A stretch of 64,000 bases of DNA. It comes from Garcia nutans. Its lineage: Eukaryota; Streptophyta; Magnoliopsida; Malpighiales; Euphorbiaceae. Positions 12,101-23,106 of this stretch are shown in pieces. Below the pieces are notes generated by a model. It was not told where the DNA came from. It searched no databases and saw only the letters and a program-made list of their open reading frames with translations. The DNA is taken from assembly GCA_947685225.1 (NCBI GenBank), contig CANTUV010000051.1:8246001-8310000 (forward strand). Reading direction: 5' to 3'. A program made the translations under genes and the position numbers. Numbering within the stretch: the first letter of the stretch is position 1; each line of letters starts with the position of its first letter.

Positions 12101-12939
12101 ATGTCATGTCATGCTTTCTCTAGAAAATTCAGTCATGCATCACACGATAACTAACATGCATTTCCAAATTTAGTTCAGAATCATTCCTCTTTGTATCCAT
12201 GTTGATTGATTGGTGAAGTTTTTCATTGATTTTCAGTAGAATAAGTGATTTTATTTATTTATTACTACTTCATCAGTCTTTCCACTTCCTGAACCATCTA
12301 GGATTAATCTTAATACTTACGCTGAATGTTAATTTAGGATTGAAATATTCTTTTGGGATTGGAATTACAGGTGCAGAAGATCCCCGTTGCCCACTTGCAG
12401 GTTTAGAAATTCCCAAAGCAAGAGCAAACAAGGCTTATGGCGAAGCCCATAGTCTTGATAAGTTTAAGGTATGAAATTGAGCATTGTTTCATAACTTCTT
12501 GTCAAACTATAAATATGGATTACTTTTATTATCTCTAGGGCCTACATTTTCTACGTGGGGTTCAAAATTGTCCATATCACGTGGAGCTCCTAAGCTGGAA
12601 GCACCATGCTAATTTATGTTACAAGGATGCCTAACATTTAATTACTCCCCCAGAAGTACATTTATTTTGTAAACTCCCCCTTCTCCGCACTCCAATTCTC
12701 CCATCTAATAGATTTTGCAGTTTTGGCATGCATGCATGCGCTGCTCTTGGATCAATTGAATTGTAATTTGTCTAATGTTCTGATGTATCAAAAAAGTAAT
12801 ATCTCTTGTTTTTTGCGTGCTTCTATGTTACTTCTTCCATAACATGCAGCTAGTTGCACAATCTGGAATTGGGCATCAAATGACAACATTCATGGTGAAA
12901 GAAGCAAGCGATTGGTTTGACAAATTCCTCAAGTCATGA
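9200..12939 (+). CDS. Alpha/beta-hydrolase superfamily protein, intact, 13 exons, 357 aa
   Basis: Exons: 9200-9278, 9355-9434, 9522-9602, 9722-9847, 9929-10015, 10276-10329, 10605-10695, 10785-10855, 10934-11003, 11442-11494, 11841-11934, 12371-12468, 12850-12939. All borders are GT-AG and phases agree. The fold features are visible: a strand-rich RPAVVFLH segment, an IAIDSRYHGERA loop and the nucleophile elbow GESLGG (Ser197). Candidate acid and base residues are Asp299 in GAEDPRCP and His337 in SGIGHQM. There is no signal peptide or membrane segment, so a soluble protein is expected. The substrate is unknown; relatives are annotated only as dienelactone-hydrolase or acyl-peptidase-like. The start at 9200 is chosen because the TATA box lies at 9119 and the second copy aligns from the same Met. 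An in-frame ATG at 8888 also exists. It resembles Arabidopsis At5g25770 by memory and by its PEX4 neighbour. Confidence 0.92.
11112..11137 (+). repeat. (CTT)n microsatellite in a hydrolase intron
   Basis: A short run of CTT repeats merges into poly-T within the intron between 11003 and 11442. It looks like simple sequence without function. Confidence 0.8.
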
Positions 12940-13571
12940 TGAATTTAATTGTCTGTTTTAGGTTGGAATATTAGTTATCTTGTGATTTATGTATGCTGAA
13001 AAACCAAGGAGCTCTTCTGAACTTGTCCAAGTGATGTAAGATTAATGTATTCAATTACCTTATGTTCATGTTATTGTCATTAATTATCATAAGGTACAAG
13101 TTCCTGAAGCAATGATGCTTTTAAATAGTCTGTGAGCTCTTGTTTAACTTGTCCAATTGATGTAAGAATATGCTGAATTCCTGTGGTTGGTTTATTGCGG
13201 TATATGCTAATGTACGACTCCTGATCCTTTTTTTGAAAGGATTAGTACAAATTATTATGTCTGTATTTGATGATTTACTTTAGACCTGTGGCTTGATAAA
13301 AGATAATCTTGAATTAGTTACAAAATCTGTTATATATAAATAAAATATATCTACACATAGTAACATAAACTCATACTATAACTAGTCGATAGTTACCATA
13401 AAGAATTTGGATAATTTATATTATTTCTATCATTGAAAAGGAAATCCCAATATGTCGAAGGATCTCTATCATACACGCTCAATCCATGCGACATTAACAA
13501 ATTTTATTCTAATTTATTGCTAATGTTGGTCAGTTTTTCCACAATGCTTGCTTAGCTTAAATAAATATAAT
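12940..13571. other. Hydrolase 3' UTR and flanking DNA
   Basis: A sequence resembling GAGCTCTT...AACTTGTCCAA...GATGTAAGA occurs twice (about 13010-13043 and 13134-13170), suggesting a small local duplication in the 3' UTR. No gene is seen before the LTR at 13572. Confidence 0.55.
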
Positions 13572-13830
13572 TGTAGAGAACACAAAGAATAAGAGAATGG
13601 AAGAATGCCTGAGAGTTTCTATTACTTGAATTTTTGGATGTGTACAACAAATGAACTCTTCATCTATTTATACTATCCCATCTTTTCAATAGATGGTGAT
13701 GATTAATTTGATCATATGGCTATTATTAAGCTTCTATACTCTTCCATAAAATTATCTACATTGTCTATAATTCTATACAACTCTAGAATCCTATGGAAGA
13801 CTAGAATATTCTTAAATGCGTTTTTGTACA
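13572..13830 (-). repeat. Putative 3' LTR of the decayed chromovirus
   Basis: The segment begins TGTAGAG and ends TTGTACA on the plus strand, giving TG...CA termini. It sits next to a purine-rich tract on the minus strand (complement of about 13835-13875), as a 3' LTR should. On the minus strand it contains TATAAATAG (13664-13672), a plausible LTR promoter. No partner LTR was found on the right, so the exact ends are inferred. Confidence 0.55.
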
Positions 13831-14874
13831 AGAGGGCTATCTCCTTCCCACCCAAACCTCCCTTTGGCTAGGGAAAGTTGCATGACATTCTCCGCCACTT
13901 AATTGGGTGACTTTTTTGTTGCCTTTAAGTCTTCATGTGCTTGAATTTGTTCCTTAAATTGCATTAAGTGTTGGATAGGCTCCAACTTACTTCACTCTTG
14001 GAAATACATTTTCATTTGACAAGACGTTTATATGTGAGTGGTTAGTTAAAATGGCGCACAACTCGATTGGACAAAATTATCTCCACTTCTTTGTCATGTT
14101 GGATGCACATACCCATTGGTGCCTTATTCAATATTCCATGGCTTGCATCTTTAATATCCTCTTTGTATGGCTTTAACTAGCTCACGTGGAACGTGAATGG
14201 AATTTGATCTTTAAAGGCAACTCTACCTTATAAGCTTATTTTTCTCACTTTCTTAATGGTGGGAATAGTCCCTTATATCACCTAATTAGTCCTCGATGTA
14301 GCCTTGTTAGCCTTGATTATGCATTTTGACAAGTATAAGATTCGTAACTTAGAATGCCCTCGTTTGTCTCTTCTTGTCGATCCATTTCTTCATCCTCTTT
14401 GAGGCTTTTTCCAAAGTAAGTTCTACTAGTATTAGCTTGTTTGTTCCATCCTTTTACAAACTTGTAGGTAGAAGGATTTACACTTGTATAGCCCATGGCG
14501 ATGGAGTTGGGTGTCAAGGGTTATTAGTCGATGACCATCTTAAATAAACTACATTTTGTTGATTCCCACTTTTGAAGATTGTAAAAGAATTGGATAATAT
14601 CTAGTAACTTAGCCCAATCTCGTTGATTAACACTCACATAGAACCTGAAGTATAGCTCTAATAAGGTGTTCACCGTCTTGGGTTGATCATAAGTTTGAGG
14701 GTGAAAACTAGTACATAACTTGAGATCGATTTATAATAATTTGAACTACTTGGTCCAAAACCTCACTGTAAAAGAGTATCCTTATCACTCAAAATGGTTT
14801 TAGACATGCCTCAATTCTTAAAAATATGTGTCAAAATAATTGTGCAACTTTCTTAGCCGTGCACTCCTTAGATT

Positions 14875-15405
14875 TATATATATAGTTTACATATAGTTTA
14901 TATTATATCTATATAATATATATAATTATATATAAAAATATATAATATCTATGCATATATAATACTTAATCTCTCAAGTTCTTGATCTGTCATCTGTTAA
15001 GATTAACAGAATATGCTATTAATATGATAATGTAATAAGCAATTTTTTTTGTTTTATTTTTACTTTAAGATTTTTATTGAATCTTTTGACGTTCATTTGT
15101 GTAAACTGTAAACTTATTTAAAAAATCTGACTTATATTTTAATTTATTTAAAATAATTTGTATTGTGATTGGGTTGAATAATAAATTGATTTAGTGTTTT
15201 GGATTTTAGGTTAAATTAATTATAAATTATAAATTAAAATGTTGAATATAAAATAAAAATTTAATATAAATTGTGATTAGTTTAATGAAATTTAAACTAT
15301 AAATTATTGTTAGGTTAATAACATTAGAACTATAAATTTATAACTACTCGTCGGTAATTTTTTCTATGTAAAATTTGCCCCTCTTTCGATGAATTTCTGA
15401 TTCGA
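14875..15405. other. AT-rich insertion inside the chromovirus integrase
   Basis: Integrase-like codons stop near 15405 and resume near 14875 when read on the minus strand. The ~530 bases between are mostly A and T with TATATA runs and resemble none of the pol regions. A MITE-like insert is possible, but no terminal inverted repeats or target duplication could be fixed by eye. Confidence 0.5.
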
Positions 15406-16330
15406 TGTAGGGATGAAAGTGAGATATTTGGAGAATCAATCTACTATCATTAGTACCCAATTGCGACTTTGAATGTGGGCAAACCCATAATAAAATCTAT
15501 AGAAACACTTTCCCAAGGCCTTTTAGTAAGGGAAAGTGGTTCAAATAGGCCTATAAACGATTGTTACTCCACTTTATTTTATTGACACACGAGGCATGTC
15601 TTCACATATGTCTCTATATCATCCTTTGTGTGGCCAATGGTAAGCATCCTCCACTAGTGCTAAAGTCTAATGTATACCTAGATGTCCAACCCATTTTCTA
15701 TCATGGCATTCCTTCAAGACTTCTCTCCTTAATTTTCTATGAGATGGAACATAGAGCTTTCTTTCCTTAGTGTATACCAAGCCATCTTCCAACTAAAATG
15801 CATTTTCTTCCCCTTTTTGACAAGGGCTATGATAGTTTGGGCCATGAAATCATGCTCTAATCCCTCCTTAAAGTGTGCCTTCAAAAATGCTTTGAAGGCT
15901 ATCCATGTCGACTAGTTCCCCTTTTTCTACTCAAAGAATCAACAACCAAGTTAGCTTTTCTAGGCTTGTACTCTAATACATAATTGAACTCTGCCAATAA
16001 GTCTTGCTACTAGCTTACTTTGGTGTGAGTTTCTTTAAGTTTGAAAATAACTAGTGACAATGTTATTAGCCTTAACCACAAAAACTGCTTCTAAGAAAAT
16101 AGTGTTGCCAGGTGCATAAACAATGCATTACAGTGTTAATTTTCTTTTCTTGCACATATACCTCCATTCGGTATTATTGAGCTTCTTACATCCAAAAGCA
16201 ATTAGGTGTCCCTCTTGCATCAATATGCCACCTATGGCAAATTTGAAAGCATATGTGTATTTCAAAAGTTTTGAGATGATTGGGAAGTGTCAATACTAAC
16301 TTCCATAACTGCCTTCTTTAGCCCGAAGGC

Positions 16331-18748
16331 TTGTTGATAACACAACTTTGAAACAAGATATATTGTGGAAATGAGAATGTAAGATCAAAGATAGAAGCAT
16401 TTGAGCTTTTCTAGTAGTAATGAGATTGAAAAGCAAGACATGCTTGAGAAATTCATTTCTTGGACCCGTACAACAAGTTGCACGTGCCATTTGATCACAT
16501 CATCAATAAGAATCTTCTGGAGTTGATTTCAACCACCTCCAACCTCTTTTTATGGCAAGGTTGGTATCATTAACTTCCCGCTTCTTAAACTTTCATTTGC
16601 CACCTCATTCACCCCTATTAGACTGACTTGAATTTTGACTAAAGTTCGACAATTGTTGTGATTACTAAAGCAAATTTATGCGGTTTCCTGCGAATGAAGG
16701 AGAGTAAACAGTAATTTATGAATTCCTCACTTGTTTGTTTCATTGTTTGCTATGGTTTTATATGGTATGATATAATTTAATTTTTATTTATTTTGACTTC
16801 TAACCTCTATAGTACGATTTTCAATAGTAAACTTATGTTGAAAATCGTAGATTTTCAAACTACAAATTTGGTGGCCATAATTTTACAATCATATCTTGAA
16901 AACATATTCAAATTAAAATTTTAAACATCAAATATATGCTAATAAATAATTTCTCATCTTCATAACATATTAAAATCTTTAAAATATTATAAAATTAAAT
17001 AATAATATTTTTATTTAGCCATACTATACCATATAATATTTTCAAACATAATAAACATCATTTTCAATACCATACTATATCATGTCATATATTATCACTC
17101 TGTCGGTCATCCACATAAAGCCTCAAACAACTTTAGTGACAAATCTTTCGTCACCAATTGCCATTGTTAATGATTTTTCAGTGATTCTCTAGTGATTACC
17201 TCATCATTTTTAGAATTTAATTCAAAGGTATTATGGTTAAATTATAAATTTTTGGATGTAAATGGGCTTTGAGATAATTATTGATGATTAAATGAGTCTT
17301 TTAATAATTTAACTGTATTTTTCTAATTGTTGAAATGCTTTATGAAATTATGCACCCAGATGAGCATTTGAGATATTTTTTAGTAGAGTTCTTTTTTTTT
17401 AGTGTGAATAAATCTATTTTCATCCAAATCTCTTTCACTATTTTATTAATGAAAAAGCAAAGGTCTTTTTTTTCTTAGGAAAAATACATATTATGGCCCT
17501 TCAACTTTTAGTGTTTATAGAATTTAGCCCTTAAACTTTTATTAATAAGATTTAAACCATTTTATTTTTATTTGTGAGAGATAAGCCCCTCGTTAATGGA
17601 AGATTTATATGCGATTTTCGCGTATCCGATATTGTCAATAAACCTTTTTTTTAATGTTAATATTCTAATATTAGTTTTTTATAACACGTCCCTTAAAAAA
17701 GATTAATAAGACTAATTATACCCTTAAAAACCCTAAACTATCATTAGCCGAAAAAAACAATCAGATTTGTCTTAATTATTCAATTAAAATTATGATTTGC
17801 AGTTGTCGTTTCTAATGGAATTTGAACTCTAAGAATCAACAAAATTGCATACAGTTGTAGACATGTTATTCAAATAGAGGTTAGTTTATATGTTTTCTCT
17901 TTCTGGTTAAGAATATTTTATAATTAGTGATGTTGTTTCACAGTAATGTGGCCCTTATGTGACTATTAAGAATTTTATTTAAGAAGATGTATATTTTAAT
18001 AGAAAATAGCTCATTGTGGTGGACCCTTAATATATTCTTTTTGAAATGGACATCATAATTTCTCTTATGGTGCACAAAATTTCATGATTTTGTGTGCATT
18101 GGGGGTATATTAATTTATAGTTTTTATTATATTATTTTTTAAACATTTTGCAATTTGTACAATAATATATTGGTTTGGATGGATTACTCCTAAAACGAGT
18201 AAATCGTTATTGTATTATTATTAATTTCCAGTAAACAAAACTAGGTTCATGTAAAGATTTGTCAACCAAATTAGAAAGCAAAGTAATTTTAAGCAATTAG
18301 ACCAGGTTATAAAATATAGAACTTTAAGTAGATAGACCTATAAAAATACGGTGGTGGCCAATAACAATGAAATACAATATTCTTATTATTATAAGCAATT
18401 GGGCCGCCAAAACATTAAAAGAAATAACACTTGTCTGTGGAAAGGAAGTTCTAAGAAATTTTTAAAATAAGATATAATATTATAATAATTTACCTGTATA
18501 TAATAATGAAAAATTGATATATATGACTTGCTCTATTTTATCAGTTAGTATGAAAAAATAAGATGTACCGATATAAAAGAATATCATCTTTGTATATTTT
18601 TTAAAAATTTCAATTTATTTAAATTCTTTGTACATTATAAGAATTATGCATTGTTTAACAAATAATATTTCATGTATAATTTGTTTGATAAATTTAATGG
18701 GTTTTGTATTTAACTAATATTGGTTTTGATATTTTATGTATAAAGGTG
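16331..18748. other. AT-rich intergenic region with no supported gene
   Basis: The first 300 bases may be further gag/pol debris, but nothing specific is recognisable. A patch at about 17475-17740 (GGCCCTTCAACTTTTAG..., TTTAGCCCTTAAACTTTT) has the look of a dispersed plant transposon end. I could not find a matching inverted copy on the far side of the MULE gene. Confidence 0.45.
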
Positions 18749-21560
18749 ATGTCTGATGCGGTGGTTACATTGGCCATTTACCATGGAGGTAAATTGCTGA
18801 AAAATAGTGAAAAAAAGGAATACATTGGCGGTGTTAAGTTTGTAGTAGAAAAAACCTTTGACATGGACACTATGTCATACCCTAATATTATGTATTATGT
18901 GAAGGGATCATGATATACTCAAATTGGGGGATTATTTTTTAGAAAAAAAGTGAGTGGAGAGTTATCCATGGTAAGTAATGATATTGAGCTACTGAAGCTA
19001 ACAAAAAAATGTGAAAAATAAGGAAACAATAGAGTTTTTTTTTGTTGACTATAACCTGGCCAATATTGATAGTTTTACAATTGTAGATAGTAGAAGTGAG
19101 CAACCATTCGTACAAGTCATTAATCCTATCCATGATCTACCTGAATTGCTTGTTAATGAAGCAGAGCATGAGGGTGATTTTGTACCACACCAGACCTTTG
19201 ATGATATCGTGATAAATGTGCAAGGATTAAGTGATGAAGAAGATGAGGAACTTCAAGAGGCTAGGAGAAATATAAAGGAGTATAAGAGGAAGAAAAAGGA
19301 AGTTAGTGCAGATAAAGAAAATAAGATAGCTGATGAGGATGATGGTGATGTGAATTCAGACTCTGAACAAGAAGTTCATGATGATGTTTATGTAGATGGT
19401 GACAGTGATGAACAAGATGGGAATGAAAGTGTGTATTATAGTTCAAGTGACTTGGGTAACTATTATTCTGAGTCTGATGAAGAGGCAGGAGATGATGCTT
19501 TAAGGAAGCAACATCTAGGGTTCAGTTTGATCCTACAACAAAAATACCAGTCTTTTGTCTTAATATGGTTTTCAAAAATGTTAAAGAGGTTAGGGATGCT
19601 ATTGCACAATATGTTGTTGTTAAGCAACTTGGGGTACACACAGTTAAGAATGAGCCTAGGAGGGTAAGAGCTGAATGCAAGGAGAAATGTCCATTGGTTT
19701 TATTTGTAAGCATGGAAAATGATAACTATTTAGTTGTGAAAACATACAGTCCCCATCATAGGTGTTATAGAGTTAGTAAAACTAATTTCATAAACACCAT
19801 CTATATGTCCAAGTATTTCAAGAATAGGATAATGACCCAACCTTCCATCACAATCAAGCAATTGAAAGACCTTCGTAGAACTAAGCTTAGGATGAAGGTG
19901 AGCATGTGTATTTGTAGGGCAACAAAGAAGAAGGTGATGGGTGAGTTGATAGGTAGCTATAAGAGAGAATATTCGTTATTACATGATTATGCTGCTACTG
20001 TTAATCAAACTAATCTAGGCTCTACATGCATTGTTAAGTCATGTTTTGAAAACATTGATGGAAAACCTTTATTTAGCAAGTTGTATGTCTGTTTTACTGC
20101 ATGTAAAAAAATGGTGGAAAGAAGGGTATAGAAAAATAATAAGACTAGATGGGTGCTTCTTAAAAGGGGTTTGCAAAGGACAACTTTTATGTGCGATAGG
20201 TCGTGATGGAAATAATCAAATGTTTTCAATTGCATGTGGGGTGGTGCTTATTGAGAATAAACACAATTGGGAATGGTTTCTCAATTGTTTAAGGCATGAC
20301 TTGGAGCTAGGAGATGGAGATGGAGATGGCTTCACTGTCATTAGCGACATGCAAAAGGTATTCGATTGTATTTTTTTTAAAAAAAATCCTATAATATGTG
20401 TACTTGTATTTCTCCTAACATAAGCATGGTGATTTGAATGGGTATAGGGATTGGATGCAGGAATACATGAACATATTCCAAGAGTTGAGCATAGAATATA
20501 TGCAAGGCATATTTATGCCAACTTGGCTAAAAGGTGGAGGGGCGAGGAAAGGAAGAAGGCTTTTTGGAGTTGTGCTCGAGCGACTTATGTTGCCGATTTG
20601 AAGGAAAAATGGTCGAACTTGGAAAATTGAGAATTGGATGTGTTGAAGATGCTTTATACTACAATGTTGAATCATGGTCCAAAACTTTTTTTAATACAGA
20701 CATCAAATGTGATGTTGTTGATAATAACCTTTTTGAAACATTTAATGGCTAGATCCTAGAGTCTCGGTGCAAATCTATCATATCTATGTTGGAAGATATA
20801 TGAGTTTAGGTGATGAAAAGACTATGGACCAAGAAAAAATTCATCGATATATGGATTTGTGATGTGTCCCCTGGAGTAATGAAGAAATTAGAAAAAAATA
20901 ATGAAAAAATCATATGATTGGATTATGGAATTCAATGGGGATAATGGGTATGAGGTCACATCTGTGTTCAATAAAGAGAACAAGCACACTGTAGATATTG
21001 CTCACAAGAAATGCACTTGTAGGGAGTGAGATTTGACAGGAATTCCTTATGAACATGCAATTTGTGTCATATTTCACGAATCTGAGTATCCAGAGCATTA
21101 TGTGATTCACTGGTATTTGAAAGATACGTATTTAAAGGCATATTCTAATGTGATCAACTGCATACCAAGACCACAACATTGAAAAAAATACAAGATTAGA
21201 GAGAATTCATCCTTCAGAATTCAAAAAAATTTTTGGTAGACCAAAAATTAATAGGAGAAAGGACAAAAATGAAGTTAAAAAGACAGGCAAGTTATCTAGG
21301 AATGGAAGAATCATGACATGTAGAGTGTGCAAGAGTCAAGGACATAACATTAGGAGTTGTCCTCAGAGGATTAATGATTATCAGGCATATGCTTTCTTCT
21401 TCTTTTTTTATTAAGTTTCTATATTATTTTTTACTATCATTATACTTAAGTATAACATATATTGATTGTGTGTAATAGGTTCTAACTAAGAGTCCAAGGA
21501 AAAAAAGAGCTCAAACAACCCAAGACAACACCATAAATAGAGTTAAAACAACAAATTTTT
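18749..21560 (+). pseudogene. MuDR-like (MULE) transposase gene, degenerate
   Basis: Domains occur in the usual MuDR order. An N-terminal PB1-like segment is at 18749-18990 (VTLAIYHGGKL, SYPNIMYYVK). An acidic Asp/Glu/Ser-rich linker follows to about 19490. The MuDR N-terminal DNA-binding region is at about 19510-20000. The MULE catalytic core is at about 20120-20760, with catalytic Asp codons at 20148-20150 (RLDGCFLKG) and 20346-20348 (ISDMQ). A small intron is likely at about 20359-20449. A SWIM-like zinc segment is at about 21010-21075 and a CCHC zinc knuckle at 21319-21360 (CRVCKSQGHNIRSC). Lesions include a TGA at 18911-18913, frameshifts near 19020, 19500 and 20110, a stop near 20628 and another in the SWIM segment. 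One SWIM cysteine is replaced by Tyr. No terminal inverted repeats were found, so it is either a non-TIR MULE or a broken domesticated-type gene. Confidence 0.85.
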
Positions 21561-22135
21561 TTTAAGGAATTCTATCATAGTGAGAAGAAGAAAACTGGTG
21601 AATCATCAAGAGCATATGAGAAGCAACCACAAGCAGCTAGAAATAGCACATCCACTGGTGTTAAAGTAGGATCAAGTTTCCAACCAATTACTAGACATGT
21701 TAGGACAAAAGATATGATTAGGCAGCAAAGAATGAATGCAGGGTATGGATGTTATGTGAATTTGTCAACAGGAACAGCAATATGGTAGGTATTTTCATAT
21801 GCCGAATATTGTATATGTTGAGAAGTTAATAATTAGATACATGTACTTTTATTAGTGAAGACATGCAAATTTTTGTGAAGTGTGGGCCTAATTCTCAAGT
21901 CAGACGCCTTTACAGAGAGGATAAACAAACGTGCAATACAATGACGTACCAAAAATCAACACACTTAAACATAGATTTTAGTAGAGTAAATATTTTATAT
22001 TGTATTTTTTTTACTATACTTTTAAGCATTTCTTGTCAATCTTTCATTTTGAAGCACTCTACATTAAGTTAAGACACATATATGCAAACATATTTGTAGA
22101 AATAACAGCAGTAGTATGTTTTTTTTTTGAAATTT

Positions 22136-22810
22136 GCAGAATATTAGTAGAAAATGCGTGAAATTTCCATATATTTTATAGGAAATTATAATTTGAATAA
22201 TGCAATTTCTGCAGCAATTCCTAAGATAGCTGCACTTTTTTCCTGTTCAAATGTGCAGAAAATTAATTCATAAGCCATATGTTTTGCAGGAAAATTGTAA
22301 TTTGATTAATGTAATTTCTGCAGCAATTCCACAGGTTTTGGCAGTTGAATATGCAGGAAATTTCCATATGTTTTGCAGGAATGTTGTCATTTTATTATTG
22401 TGATTTATGCAGCAATTGTCCATCAATAGTTGCAGTAATTTGTTGTTGGAATGTGCAGAAAATTAACAGAATTTTTGCAGAAAATTTCTATATATTTTGC
22501 AGGAAAATTTTAATTTGGTTAATGTAATTTTTGCAGTAATTTTTCATGAATAATTGGAGTAATTTGCTATTGAAATGTGCAGAAAATTAACAGAATTTAT
22601 GCAGAAAATTTTCATATATTTTGCAGAAAAATTTTAATTTGATTAATGTAATTTTTGCAACAATTTTCCATGAATAATTGGAGTAATTTGCCGTTGAAAT
22701 ATGCATAATTAATTGAAACTATGCGGGAAATTTCCTTATATTTTGCAAGAAAATAGTAATTTTGATTAATGTAATTTCTACAACAATTTTCTATAGTAAT
22801 TTGTTTCATT
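22136..22810 (+). repeat. Degenerate tandem repeat, units of about 98-124 bp
   Basis: Units start with TGCAG(A/G)AAATT and contain TTTTGCAGGAAAATT, TGATTAATGTAATTT and GCAGCAATT. Equivalent points fall at 22254, 22352, 22454, 22578 and 22702, so the two best-preserved units are both 124 bp. Earlier units are shortened to about 98-118. Short open frames here are by-products of the repeat. Confidence 0.85.
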
Positions 22811-22879
22811 GTGTGGTTATTCAATAAGAAGAGAAGATGGAATGCAGAGGAAAATTCATCCATCGGAGAAGAAAAGAAA

Positions 22880-22906
22880 GGAACAAGAAACTATTGATGC
22901 CGGCAA
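22880..22906 (+). repeat. 27-bp copy of hydrolase exon 1 sequence
   Basis: These bases match 23109-23135, which lie inside exon 1 of the downstream hydrolase pseudogene, then the two copies diverge. It is a short direct duplication across the pseudogene's promoter region. Confidence 0.85.
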
Positions 22907-23106
22907 TTCCTCCATTGGTTATCTTTTTTTATGGTAATTATCGGGGGCCACCTCTCCCCCCATGCAATTCCTCGCTCAAGACACGTGTGTTCTAAAACCT
23001 ACCTGCTATTTTACAAACCCGCATAAATTCGTTACATACCGTGGCCTCTCTTTCTCTAGCTTAGTTTAAATTTTCTAGTTTTGCACATAAGCCAGCCATT
23101 GTTGAA

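Larger units (their letters stand above)
13572..16330 (-). mobile_element. Decayed Ty3/gypsy chromovirus, 5' truncated, minus strand
   Basis: Translating the minus strand in pieces gives a standard chromovirus order. The RNase H region lies at about 16320-15900 (FAIGGILMQEGHLIAF, VVKANN, SYFQT). The integrase zinc-finger and core follow at about 15620-15410 (KTCLVCQ, ESVSIDFIMGLP) and continue at about 14880-14600. The integrase C-terminus is at 14517-14317 (STYKFVKGWNKQANTSRTY). A chromodomain-like stretch at about 14090-13900 is followed by a polypurine tract and LTR. Many stops and frameshifts make it inactive. Between about 14875 and 15405 the integrase is interrupted by very AT-rich sequence that does not fit pol. 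The protease and most of the RT and gag regions are not recognisable to the right of 16330. Confidence 0.8.

Noticed and set aside
19522..20675. Minus-strand open frames within the MULE region
   Set aside because: They are antisense shadows of the transposase codons, which match a known family on the plus strand.
22136..22810. CRISPR-like array
   Set aside because: Units are contiguous and drifting, with no constant repeat and unique spacers, in a plant nuclear setting.
22345..22863. Short frames on both strands rich in Asn, Ile and Tyr
   Set aside because: They lie in the tandem repeat and repeat with its period.
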